Positions 24,919 to 36,069 of a DNA stretch of 64,000 bases are shown in pieces. The notes beneath the pieces are model-generated. The model worked only from the letters and a program-made list of their open reading frames with translations. It ran no database searches and was not told the DNA's origin. A program made the position numbers and the translations under genes. Source of the stretch: Phycomyces blakesleeanus NRRL 1555(-) (lineage: Eukaryota; Mucoromycota; Mucoromycetes; Mucorales; Phycomycetaceae); contig NW_017265134.1 in assembly GCF_001638985.1 (NCBI RefSeq), positions 3,331,800-3,395,799 of the forward strand, written 5' to 3'. Within the stretch, counting starts at the first letter, position 1. Every line of letters begins with the position of its first letter.

Positions 24919-26191
24919 TTATTTTGAAAAGCACCAATCTGGTAAAGTGACTGCCAAATTCTTGGGAATGCTCACTTCTTTCTCATAAGGGATACGCTTT
25001 TTCAAGCTTTCTGAATTTTTCTTCAAACGGATAACAGTAAGTTCATCAATAGTACTAACAAACGTCTGGAGCTGATTTAAAGAATAAATATTATTAATAA
25101 AGTATTATTATTTTCTTTAAAACATGAATAGATGTTTAACATTACCTCATCAGTTCTCCAGCTGGGACGATATGCCCGCACTTTGTTATCTCCATCCGAC
25201 TCGCCATCAGACATCACGTCAATAGAAAGAATATTTCCGCAATCATATTGATTCATGCCCTCATGAATAGCCTCTGTGTATGTCTGGTACGTGATAATAC
25301 AACGGTCAAGAAGCTACCAAAGAATATTGTATTAAAACATTAAATCAATAGTAAATTAACTTTATTTTAAAACTTACGGTCTTCTTTCTGTTGCATCTTC
25401 TTCCAGCTTTATTTCTAGCTATAATCTTCTCTGCTGAGGTCCGGAAGACTTGCACTTGATTTTGGTAGTGATTCTTTATTATATTCATAATGACACTCTT
25501 TGACACATTTGTGCAACATCTTTGAGGTCTCAGGTACTTGAAGAGAGCCAGTGCAAGTGTCTTGTTGTACTTATCGCCATACGTGCCAGTCATTGACCAT
25601 GCTGATCTATTATTATTCTCAGCAACTTTGAGCGGGTCTGTGCTAACAAAGTTCGGTTTCTTGATGTAACTATTGATAAGTTGCTATAAAAACAGTATTA
25701 GGTATATTAATCAGTAATGTTATTATTATCAATTTACTTACAGAAATCAAGGGATGATGTTTTGCTCCAAGGTCAAGATCATCATCCATGGAAGAAGAAG
25801 AACCTGCTGGTACAGCAGAAGGCATCACAGAATTTTGGCTGGTCATTGCCTTTTTTATTTCGGCATTTTCAGTCATGAGCTGAAGGACCAAGTTCTTCAA
25901 AAATTCATTTGTCTTGTTGGACAAATCCAGGCCATTCTTCAAATGAGTTATTGCATCAGTCACTCCTTTTGCATTTTCTTCCAAGGATTGCATTGACACA
26001 TTGTTGGCTGCCAACAAGGTAAGGACATGATCTATTGGGGTCACAGCGACTTGAACTTCAGGGGCTGTGTCAACTGGTACTTCTGGAGTTGGTGTATCAA
26101 TTGGAGCAACAACACCTGCAATTGTGCTATTAAGAACAGCATTCATGCGTAGGTTGGGTCAGCGGGGAGCAGTAGGAATATGCTTTGTCAT
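24919..26191 (-). CDS. E3 accessory protein
   Basis: Exons read from ATG at 26191: 26191-25742, 25683-25378, 25313-25146 and 25071-24919 (TAA). Codon 11 is TGA (26159-26161), so the product probably starts at the ATG at 26146. Features: a coiled-coil-like N-terminus (LAANNVSMQSLEENAKGV), SSSMDDDLDLGAKHH, a basic domain (ARNKAGRRCNRKKT), then VMSDGESDGD...RPSWRTDE and the C-terminal LAVTLPDWCFSK. It faces the transposase gene tail to tail, 202 bp apart. The fold is not recognised. The same gene occurs in E1, E2 and E4. Confidence 0.82.
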
Positions 26192-27869
26192 TTTCTGTTA
26201 ATAAAATAAATATTAATAATTTTCAACTAATATTGTACAATTCACTACACTTGTTATATCATATTTAAAATTCACATACTAGTAAAGAGGATAAGTGGTG
26301 CAGATTAACTCTCTACCTTTCATTTGATATTTAAGCACATCTCCCAACCGCTTGATCCACATTTAGACAACTTCTTTTCTAACTCAATGAGGCACAAAGT
26401 AGTATTTCAAGATGACGGTGGTTATCTTCTTTTGGAGTATTACTTTTTACAGCCCGCATTTTGTCAGGGTCAAACTGAATTTTTAAGACAAGTCTTTTTT
26501 TTTTCTTTTAACAACATTTATTAATGATATTTTCTTTGTTTCTCTTTTGCTTATGTTTTTACAATTTCACTTATAATTTATTCTTTCTTTTATAGCTCAA
26601 TACCAAATATGTGTCTCTTTGTTTGGCTATACTCTGTCTGATATATCAAGGTAAGATATCATTCTCTTACAGATCTTTATTACTCATCATATTGTTTGTC
26701 TAGCCATTGCTACTCATTTCCATTGAGTCTCATCATCTCTTAATCGAACATGATGGTAAGTTTTTTTCTTAAAAAAAATTCAAATTATTCTTTTGTCTTC
26801 CTCATAAATATATATTTATTTCTATTACGATTTATTAGTTATGTCTGATATTATGCAGGAAGACGTATAATCAGTAATATTTGGTAAGTTAACTACAATA
26901 TATTTAATAAATACGCCTTTACTACGCACAATATTAATAATTATTCATTTTTAGAATGTATCTCTATTCAAAGACTACTGGTATTGTCTTGATAATTCTG
27001 AAGAACATGTTTATATCAATTTTATGTCAAGTCTTCTCCGCCTTGTAAGTATTTATGAAGAAATTTCAATTTAAATCATTTACTAATTCTTCTTTTCTAT
27101 TAATCATTTTTTAATAGCATTCCTGCTATTAAAGTATGTATTCCATGTCTACTCCCAGAAGGCTTTAAATTATATATAGCAAGCAAGAAATATTAGCAAT
27201 TATAATAGCTATAGTATCAAAACTGTCGCGAAATTAGGATTTTTATCTAGAAAAGATTTTCCTATCAAATAAAACAAAATTGAACAAAAAATGTATAACC
27301 CAATGTTTTTCCAAAAAATAAATAAATAAAAGTAAAATAAATAAACAAACCGAAGAGGCTTATTTATAAAAATCTACCCATGCTTTGTTTCTCTTTTCTA
27401 TTGTAAAAAAACCTAGTTTCATTGCTTTTGTGTGTATAAAAAACCTAGTTTCATCACTTTGAGCATGTATAAAAAACCAACTATCATCATTTCTTTATAT
27501 TGTAAAAAACCTACAATCATCTCTTTGATAGTTTTTAAAGCATTTCTGTAGCCAATAAAAAAACCCGGTAAAAATAATAATATGGGATGCTAGCTCTTTA
27601 TAGACCTCAAAATATAACACATAAAGAGGTAGACTAGATAGAAGTAAAGCGTAACTACAATATTTATTCAGTTTCCATAGTTTGCGGACTGACAATCGTT
27701 CTACATTGGGTTTTCGTGTACCCGTTGTTATGATGATACGCATCAGCACCATAGATGATATCGTACCATTGCTCAAAATGATATATCACAAAAATTGTGA
27801 TGATATCGGCTCAATCATCTAAATTTTTGGTACATTTGATCCAGATGAAATTACACTATTTTTCTAGTG
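26192..27869 (+). other. E3 3' subterminal region with exon-like chain and tandem repeat
   Basis: On the + strand, blocks with good GT-AG limits follow one another: about 26596-26650 (gtaaga), 26704-26754 (gtaagt), 26859-26883 (gtaagt), 26955-27044 (gtaagt) and from 27120. No long frame survives joining, so this could be a spliced non-coding transcript or an alternative 3' part of the transposase transcript. Around 27395-27530, a 33-36 bp unit containing GTATAAAAAACCTAGTTTCA repeats about four times. Confidence 0.45.
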
Positions 27870-30849
27870 TAATGAGTCATGGCCAGCCGCATCATATTCC
27901 TTCATGACCTCCATGAAAGCAAAAAAGTGTAGGAAGCCATGGAAATATACATACTGAAAGTAGAACTGTACTGTACCAACGAGCCAGCTGTGAACAATTA
28001 CATTAAGGTTGCTAAAATAAATAAATAAATAGAATGTAAGCAACTTTTGATTGTATATCAAAAAATATTATACTTACTTTCTATAGGGGCAAGTAAACAT
28101 CACGTAATGGTTGCCACGGCTGGTCTCGTTTTTCTTTCTTTGGTACATGCATGAGGAATATACAGTCGAGTCCATCCACAGACATGCAGCTACAACAACA
28201 ACAGAGTCACCAAACTCGTGACCAGTCAAGCCTGTTGTTCTCTGGTAATATTTTAATAAAGCTTCCTTCACACTAGGGCCGCCTACACCTTCCACCAAAT
28301 CATCATTCAAATTAACAAACTGATGAAATGGATCCCACAACTGCGCACCACTAGGATCATTAGGAAGGTCCACATAGCTCTCTTTTCCATATGGCTTTGG
28401 CCGAATGAGGTTGATTTCATCACAGATGCTGATTGCCATGCTGGTATAATTGTGAATCACAAATCGCTCAATGAGAAAACTGGCGTTTCGGCCACCCTTT
28501 GATTTGGACTTTATTAATTTCGAGAAGACTCCAATTACTCTCTCCATTGAGCGAGTGGAATAGCATCGCAGGGGGCCTTGCTGCTTGATGATATAGGGTA
28601 TATGGACCAGGTAATGTTGCACTGGCCAGAAAACACTACGAGACAGGGTATTATTCTGGACTTGTTGGTATAAAAACGAGTGCCAGTGCTTGAAGTATCT
28701 ATTATTAATATTTAAAAAATGGTAACAATCAGCTATTTGTAATGATAATATATGAGACGTATAATAACTTACAACTCCATCTCATCAAGCAATTCTGATG
28801 TCAACGTCCATTGCAAGGCAAGCGCGCAGCCATTCATGAGAGATAATAGAGCTGTTTTGACAGCTCTATTTGGTAAATAAGGCATGACCAAAGTGGGGAC
28901 AATGTATAAGAGAAAGTCAAGCCAGTCAACTGCGCAAGTACCATTGATCTTGGTAAATACGTTGTCAAAACTGCCTTGAAATGAGGTGGGTATATATTTT
29001 CATAAGCTGGTGATAAAGTTTCTAATTGTTACCAGATCTGCTCTTGGTATATGAAAAGCGTATTTGGTGGTATTGAGGGTATTGTCTGGATGGGTATAAT
29101 AAAATTTGGTTTCCTTTGTGAGGGTGACGGTAATCGGGTCATACACAAGCTTTCCAATCCCTCTTGCAATTAAATGAAGTTCATCTAATGCAAAAAATGA
29201 TGATCCAGAGAAGGTTGAGAGTTGAGTATATATGCTCAGCTGGTATATGTTCTTCGACTATTACAAGCAGTTATTTAGTATGAAAAAAAGATGGCTAATT
29301 GAACATTTATATACTTACAGGGTTGCCTACTTTGAAGTCTTCCATAGGTCTTAACCGGGTGGAAATGTCATCAAAGTACATGCCATGCCGTCTGTTAGTA
29401 GGGCATTTGCCTTTGATCTCACAAAAATGGCAACCAAATAAACTTGTATGGGAACCAATGTGGGCCATATCAGCTACAGCTGGAATATTGCCAGAAGCAA
29501 GCAGCAGATAGACCTTGGATCTGCAAAGCTCCACTCCATTGTGCTTGACAACCAAGCCATGTGCCTCAAGATCTCGCAATTCATTGATGATGGGTATAAG
29601 AAAGGAGTCCAAATGAGTTGGCTTCTTGGGGCCAGGCAAGATTACCATTTGCAAAAGGTATTTGTTGGTATATCTAAGTATTTTATTAGTAACTTTTTTT
29701 TAAAAAAAATGTAATAATAATAATAAATAGTAATAAATTAATTAATTACCTGATGGATGGGTCTAGGTTGAATATTATGCAATGGATGATGGTATATGAG
29801 TTTTTGCCTTTCTTTTGATTGACAAACCTATTGGTATAAAGCCCAATAACAATATCATCGGGATTGGAGAACAGGCCCTGCTGTACCAACTGTTTGTAAT
29901 TGTCACTATCAAAAATGTTGGTTAGCTGACCAGCTACAGATTCCCAGTTTGCTCCGTAACAGAGAAGTTCTCTTGTGGCTGGATCTGCCAACATTTGAGA
30001 AAGCATATCTCCGACTGATATAAGTTTTATACTGGCAGCTGGTGTCTGACTTTAATTGGGATCAGTCTTGTATCGCGGTTTGCCACAGTCAACACAAGAT
30101 TCCTGGTTGTCATTAATGTCATACAATTGACAACCACTAGAGCAGAAATCATACTCATAGCCCTTGACACTTGACTTTGACTTGAGCAAAGCATCAACAG
30201 TTTTGCCATGACTGATCTTAGCCCCAGATTCTGAAAAAATGATATTACTACATGTTAGTGATCTGGAATTAAAGTACAAGGTAAGAGAAAATATAATATT
30301 TTACTATCATTATATCGTCATGGTCTCAAATGACAGTGTTTATAAATTGAACAATGTCTCTATATGCTGCTCTAGCAATTCTATGCTGTAGCATCAATTG
30401 AGACAGATGAATACTCATCAACTTGGCCTTGGTAAAAGTATTTGTACTGATTCGGCTGCTGTCATAAATGTGAGCTTCACTCTCACTGTCCTCAAAATTA
30501 CATGTGCACTTATATGAAATAGTATTATCAAGCTCCATAAACTCCATAGTATATTCTGTAATACATTATTTAGTAATTGGAAAATAAATAATACAATTAC
30601 AGCTCTTTTCATTATCTGAATTGCTAACAGATTCATTTTCATTACTAGTATCATTTTCGTCATGGTACATGTCAACATCATCCAGAATAGACTGGTCAAT
30701 TTCAGTCATTGTTGCTGAATCTCCTCTGTGAATTCTCTTGTGGTTTTGCAGCTTCTGGTAGTTATCAAAAAACAAGACACATTGATCACATTGGTATTGC
30801 TGTGTAGATATTCTATCTCTCTGCTGGCTGGCGTTGGAAGAAGACATAT

Positions 30850-32283
30850 TGGTTGGGTTGGTACATATGTAATATATAAAATAAAACTGCGAAGAGGATT
30901 TTGGTGCTATTCATTAAATGTAAAAGACATCTTTATATACTCTTTATTTTTTAACCAAAATGCTTGCAGCTCTTTTTCTTTTTCTCTCTCATAGTGATGA
31001 TATAGCAATGATTACAGTAATGTCAATGCTAGGTGAAACACCTGTCAGTAAATAATTCCCGTGGTTGGAAAGATTCTTCTTCATTAATAATTATGGTGTA
31101 AGTTAAAATACTTCTTGGTTGACAAGGGGGTACCATTAAAAGAGAACTGGTGAAACAGACACGTACTCTTTACTTGTGAGCAATTAGATGTTCTTTGAGC
31201 TTTATAGAGAGGTATATGTATATTTAGGATAATTAACAACCAAATAATTTATGTTTTTTTTAAATAAATTATCAATTACTCTCTAATACCAAAGGCAAAG
31301 AAAAACAGCCTTCTAATAATTAACAGTTAAAAAAAAGTAGTACTGTCTAAACACATTGGTAGAAAAGACATATTTATATTATCTGTGTTGTACTAATAAT
31401 ATTTTTGAGATAGTGAATATATATTTAGCTAATAGCATTATTTTCTTGTTTATGTATAAAACTTAAAGAAATAGATATAGATAATGAGGGCTATAGTCTG
31501 ATACTCTTTTACTGACATCATCAAGATAAGCACTACTGATCGAAAGGGGTGTTAATTGAAAGTGCCGATGTGAGTTAAAGCACACCTTTTTCAAAAATGT
31601 ACGGTTTCAGTCAAAAATGCCCCTTGGTAAATAATAGTAATGACAGTTAAAATTATTTTTATCTTTGATGACAGCATCAATCAAAACGCGTTTTAGTCGA
31701 TAATGATAATAAGTATGATATGAACCTGAGTATCATAACATTTACTTTAATATTGATAAAAAGGGGCTAATTAACTATATGATGTTCAGATGTTATATAG
31801 CTACTGTAGAGTATATTTAAAGTTATAATTTTAACTGGTACAGGGTTTTGTCATCAAGAACTTTAACCAAATTTCATGCTATATCTGCAATATGTATAGA
31901 GTTATATTATTATATCATATACTTTAAAACGTTTAATATGTAGACGGTGCAAAGTATGAACATTTATACATATAATATTAATTTAAAGTCTAATTCATTT
32001 TATCTTTATATTTCTTACAGTTTTGTTGTGTCGACACAAAAAGACTGTATCATGTTCACATGAGCTACTGCAGACAGGTGCAGACAGGTGCATACAAGTG
32101 CATAAGCATTCCTTTTTTTATATGTTTTGTTTGTACATCTGTCTGTATCTTTTTCATATAAATAGCTATCAATTGCTTGTAATAAATTGTTGCCTTTCTC
32201 AAACTCATATCGCTCTTATTCTACTTGTCTAAACTATCACTTTTTCTTTTCAACTCACTGCTTATAGCTAAAAAAACTTAAAC
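30850..32283. other. E5 intergenic region between divergent genes
   Basis: 1.4 kb of AT-rich DNA between the divergent E5 transposase and accessory genes, probably holding both promoters. Near 32070 there are two adjacent copies of TGCAGACAGG. No gene recognised. Confidence 0.45.
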
Positions 32284-33273
32284 GTGTCCAATATTAACAC
32301 AACTCTCCTCAACTCAATTCAAAAGATTGAGGTTGATCTTGCTGAAATCAAGCAAGCATTGCGCAAGCTTCAAAGGCAATTCAGCAATCAATTTGCGCCA
32401 GCAGTCAGTGCAGAAGATCTAACTACAATGCAACAAAGCATTATTGAGCAGAGTTGTAAGTCATATATATTCTGTGCTTAGATGTTTATTTACTTTATTA
32501 ATATTGTCATACATTTTTTTGTAGCTCTTGAGCGCATTGCTGAGTCTGTGAAAAGAGCCCAGCTCACAGAGTACCCTGATCAGCTCGGTAAGCGAGTAAT
32601 AAATACTGGCGTCGAGTTCAAAGGAAAAAATGAAGCACAAAAATACAACCTGTTGCTTCAGATTCTTCACGAGCAGGACTGGAAGGCGCGCTGCAAAGAA
32701 GTTTCACAAGGGCAGCCTTTGCCCCCATTAGTCCCTCTTTCAGACCATGATTTGACAGTAAAAAGACTGCATCTCAAAACATTAGGCCGTATGGTAAAGC
32801 ATGATATCATTGACAAAGACTATCCTGCAGCCTCAAAAGAATGGAAAAATATTCCAGAGAAAAACAGGGAATACTACATGATGCATTTGGAGAGGTTGGC
32901 AAAGAATGGTAGATTGCATATCCACCAATATAAAAGAATGTGGTGTGCAAGAAGCCTTCTTTGGGAAAGCTTCAAGAGTGACAACCAGACGCACAAGAGA
33001 AGAATAGCAGAGAAGAACAAAGTAAGTTTATCAATTAACAAATCTATATATTGTAAACTTTAATTAACATCGTTTCCTTTTATTATGCTATAGACACAGC
33101 AAGATATAGGTGATTCTTCACTTTCTTCTCCTGATATGTCAGAAACTAGTGATGTTGAGGCGCCCATAATGGCAGATGTGCTGTAAGTTACCATTGTTGC
33201 TTTTTCTCATGCGCTGTTAATACAAAACTAATATAAACTTCTTACTCTTTTATGTAGGTCTCCTCTGTTGTAA
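32284..33273 (+). CDS. E5 accessory protein (type II)
   Basis: Exon 1 (from about 32284) reads SNINTTLLNSIQKIEVDLAE, a coiled-coil-like start; the first codon is GTG, so either an ATG was lost or a short upstream exon exists. After an intron ending in gtag at 32524, exon 2 (32525-33020) encodes a Lys-rich domain with SKEWKNIPEKNREYYMMHLE and RLHIHQYKRMWCARSLLWES. A short acidic exon (about 33094-33182, LSSPDMSETSDVEAP) and a last exon ending SPLL at 33273 follow. No stop interrupts it. The E6 relic is its homologue; I do not recognise a wider family. Confidence 0.7.
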
Positions 33274-35136
33274 ATGAGTATTGACTACTGCTGTAATTGA
33301 GAATAAGTCTGAAGGAAATAATATAAGGCCTCAGCTATTCCAGTCAAAGGTGTCTACCAATTACTTTATTATTTAACACACAGGTTTAGCATGCATGATA
33401 GTGATTATATTTCATATGATGATATCACCATAATATGTGATACATCAGTGGATTATTATAAGTATAATTATAACTCATAAACACATTTACTTTCGAAGTT
33501 AATACTTCATTGGGACTACACACATTTATATAATTAATCATATATTAATTATCCCAAGATCACGTTGCTCTGATTATGGCTCAGATAGGATCGATTACCT
33601 GACCCCAGTCATATAATTTTCCCAATCCAAAATAATATAAATAGCAGTAGGAGTTCAGTGTAGGAACCTGGTCAAACTTTGATACAAAATCTTTCTCAAT
33701 AAACAAAACCTACACAAGTTCTCACAAATCTTCGTTCCTAATTTCAAATCTTCAATTCTTCCTCTTAAAAACTTCTTCAACTTCAACCACCACAACATTC
33801 TCCACCCATAGCAAGTGTTGAGCCTGCTTGCGAAAGAAGTCAAAGATTGTAGTTTGGCTGCTGTGATTGGCCGAGTTTGATTTTTTTAGTTTGTCTTTAG
33901 TGCATTTTTTTCTTATCTCGTTATTTTTCTTTTTATGTTTTTTATTCCTTTTTTCTTTCATACAAAAAATTTATTGATCTCTTTCGTATGATTGCTAATA
34001 TTGTGATTACAAGAATTTGAAGCTAATGTACAGCATTTACAATTCCGCTACATTCAAATACAAAAGAAAATAGTATATAGCCTTTTTTTAAGAAAAAATT
34101 AATAGTAATATTTTTTTACTGATATATTATACTCGGGAGTCATTCTATTATATGTAAGTATATTGAGTAGAATAAACACTGAGCTTTCTAACAAGATGCT
34201 CATTCCGGTTGTATGAATCAGATTCAAATTAGCTTCATGTTACATGACTTGAATCTTTGCTAAAGTTTTTCTTCTACAATAACAACTTTCTATAGTACTT
34301 AAGTTTATTGCTTTTCTTATATATAGATCTTAAACATTAATACATTCTTTAATATATATATATATTCTTAGAGTAAATGCTTATTTCACTGAATAAGTAA
34401 GCATATTATATAAAGGTAAGCATTATAATAGTATTATATCTATCTATTTATTTAAAGTTTTTTCTCTAATATTAGTATATTTGTAGAAATCAGTAAAAAA
34501 TAATAAGTGCTATCTAAAATATATTAGAATACTCAAAGTATATGAAATAAAATTTGAATAGTAGTGTTTTATTGCATATGTTTTGCAGTAGCTAAACAGA
34601 ACTATTTTTTATTGCAAGTGGCCGATTGAATTGTTTATTCATTATTACTATTATTATTATCATTTTCATTTAAAAAAACATGCATTAAAATAAAAATTAT
34701 ATTCAATTAAACCCAATTCAATATTGTATAATAAAAAACAGACCATTCTGTTAAAGCTGCAAAAGAAAAACAAGAGGTTGTGCTAGAATTGAAAGCAATA
34801 AAGCAAAAGAAAGAATGTAATAGAGGAAAGGAAGGACACTTGATTTTTTTTTGAAAAAATAGTAACAGTGCTTGCTTTTTTTTTTGAAAAAATATTAACA
34901 GTGCCTGTTTTAACTTTTTATATAATAAATAACTGCCATTTTCTATTATGAAAAATGGTAACAGTGCTTGTTTTGGCTTTTTACATAATAAATAACTGCC
35001 ATTTTTTACTATATAAAAATGGTAACAGTGCCTGTTTTGACCTTATACAGAGTCATAACTGCTATTTTTTATTAAGTAAAAAATAGCAGTTATGTTATCA
35101 AAGTATTAACATGTTACCATTTTCTTCACCATAGTG
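33274..35136. repeat. E5 right subterminal region with AACTGCCATTTT repeats
   Basis: No gene. At 34855-35100, three degenerate ~65-bp units each pair AAAATGGTAACAGTGC with ATAACTGCCATTTT, giving dense inverted motifs. The same motif occurs inside the left end (ACATAACTGCCATTTTTT near 20309, and again near 20569). This is the arrangement expected for transposase-binding subterminal repeats. Confidence 0.65.
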
Positions 35137-36013
35137 CAATATTAGCCAATAATATTTGATTTATCACTAATATTAGTTTATAACATCTTATCTATCTCTA
35201 ATATTAGTCAATAGCATTGGATCTATCATATTATATATATTCACACTTGTCAATATCCAAGTCATATCTGATCATCTCGTTAAATACAAGTTACATACTC
35301 TAATCATATTTAATCTTTCATTTTTTATATATTCACAACTCTTTTATAATCTTTCTATATATATATATAATGTAAATATATCATAAATATAATACATATT
35401 AATAAATTGACTTGTTCATATATGTTTTTATAGATCTATATAATAAGATTTTGATATTTATAAGAAAATTAGTAAAAAAAATGAAAATTAATTTTTATTA
35501 ATTCTGTACTTGTTCTTTACATATTTTGATACTTCTATATGATATGACTAAATTGTCTTTATATGGCAAAATTTTTTAAAAAATTATTACTTAGTAAGAA
35601 TTTGAACTTTCATTAGAAGAGATATATTTAATTATTGTCGGAACGGCTTTTTGATAGTTTAAGGCTAAATGTTTTTCCATGCCAAGCTTTTACATAGCTG
35701 TTATTTATATAACCTATCTTCTCACACTAGGTACATTCAGACTAACTAAAAAAGGAATTTTTTTGCGAAAAAAGCTATTCTTTGTCATTTTTTCCCACAA
35801 ATTCAATCGTATTGTTTATGTAGATTATTTATGCAAGATTATGCATGATTATGCAAGTTATATAACAAGTATAGCCAAAAGTTATCAATTTTTTTCAGCA
35901 ATGCAATTGTATTGTTTACATTACGCAAATATGCATAATGATGTATGTTACACAAACTTTATTTTGTATATTTTCATATATGTTTAAATTTTTTTATATG
36001 TGTCTATATATAA

Positions 36014-36068
36014 TTATGCAAGATTATGCAAGATTATGCAAGATTATGCAAGATTATGCAAGATTACG
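36014..36068. repeat. 10-bp tandem repeat TTATGCAAGA
   Basis: About five perfect 10-bp copies join the non-satellite part to the minisatellite. Copy B has about six (39368-39430). Confidence 0.85.
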
Positions 36069-36069
36069 T

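Larger units (their letters stand above)
21103..27869 (+). mobile_element. CACTA element E3 (6767 bp), TSD TAA, nested in E5
   Basis: The left end CACTGGAAAAATAGGGTAAT matches the inverted right end CACTAGAAAAATAGTGTAAT (18 of 20), and the match continues through TTCATC. TAA flanks both sides (21100-21102 and 27870-27872). The element holds a complete-looking transposase gene (21685-24716) and a convergent accessory gene (24919-26191). It sits in the 3' part of the E5 transposase gene, so E3 arrived after E5. Confidence 0.95.
20890..30849 (-). pseudogene. E5 transposase, split by E3 and carrying stops
   Basis: ATG at 30849 begins a protein with a canonical C2H2 finger (YQCDQC...LQNHKRIH) and an acidic linker. 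Exons follow at about 30550-30330, 30247-29750, 29658-29325, 29270-28770, 28690-28077 and 28015-27873. Then E3 intervenes and the frame resumes at 21102-20890. Motifs: CSSGCQLY...CVDCGKPRY, ILPGPKKPT, LLASGNIPAVAD, HIGSHTSLFGCHFC, FFALDELHL and YSTRSMERVIGVFSKLIKS. Stops are TAA at 30052 and TGA at 29000, where E6 has Arg. The join across E3 gives a continuous C-terminal domain matching E6's FGKVIVFFEH...NEWYIVWP region. Confidence 0.82.
20267..35136 (-). mobile_element. CACTA element E5 (14.9 kb with E3 nested; ~8.1 kb without)
   Basis: The left end CACTATGGCGGGATGAATGG and the inverted right end CACTATGGTGAAGAAAATGG share 16 of 20 bases. Flanks are AAA and CAA, so the 3-bp target duplication matches at two of three positions only. 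Both ends contain copies of AACTGCCATTTT or its inverse. The element carries a minus-strand transposase (interrupted by E3) and a plus-strand accessory gene at 32284-33273, head to head as in E6. Confidence 0.82.

Noticed and set aside
34855..35130. CRISPR-like direct repeats
   Set aside because: Units are degenerate, inverted within themselves, and sit in a transposon end of a eukaryotic genome.
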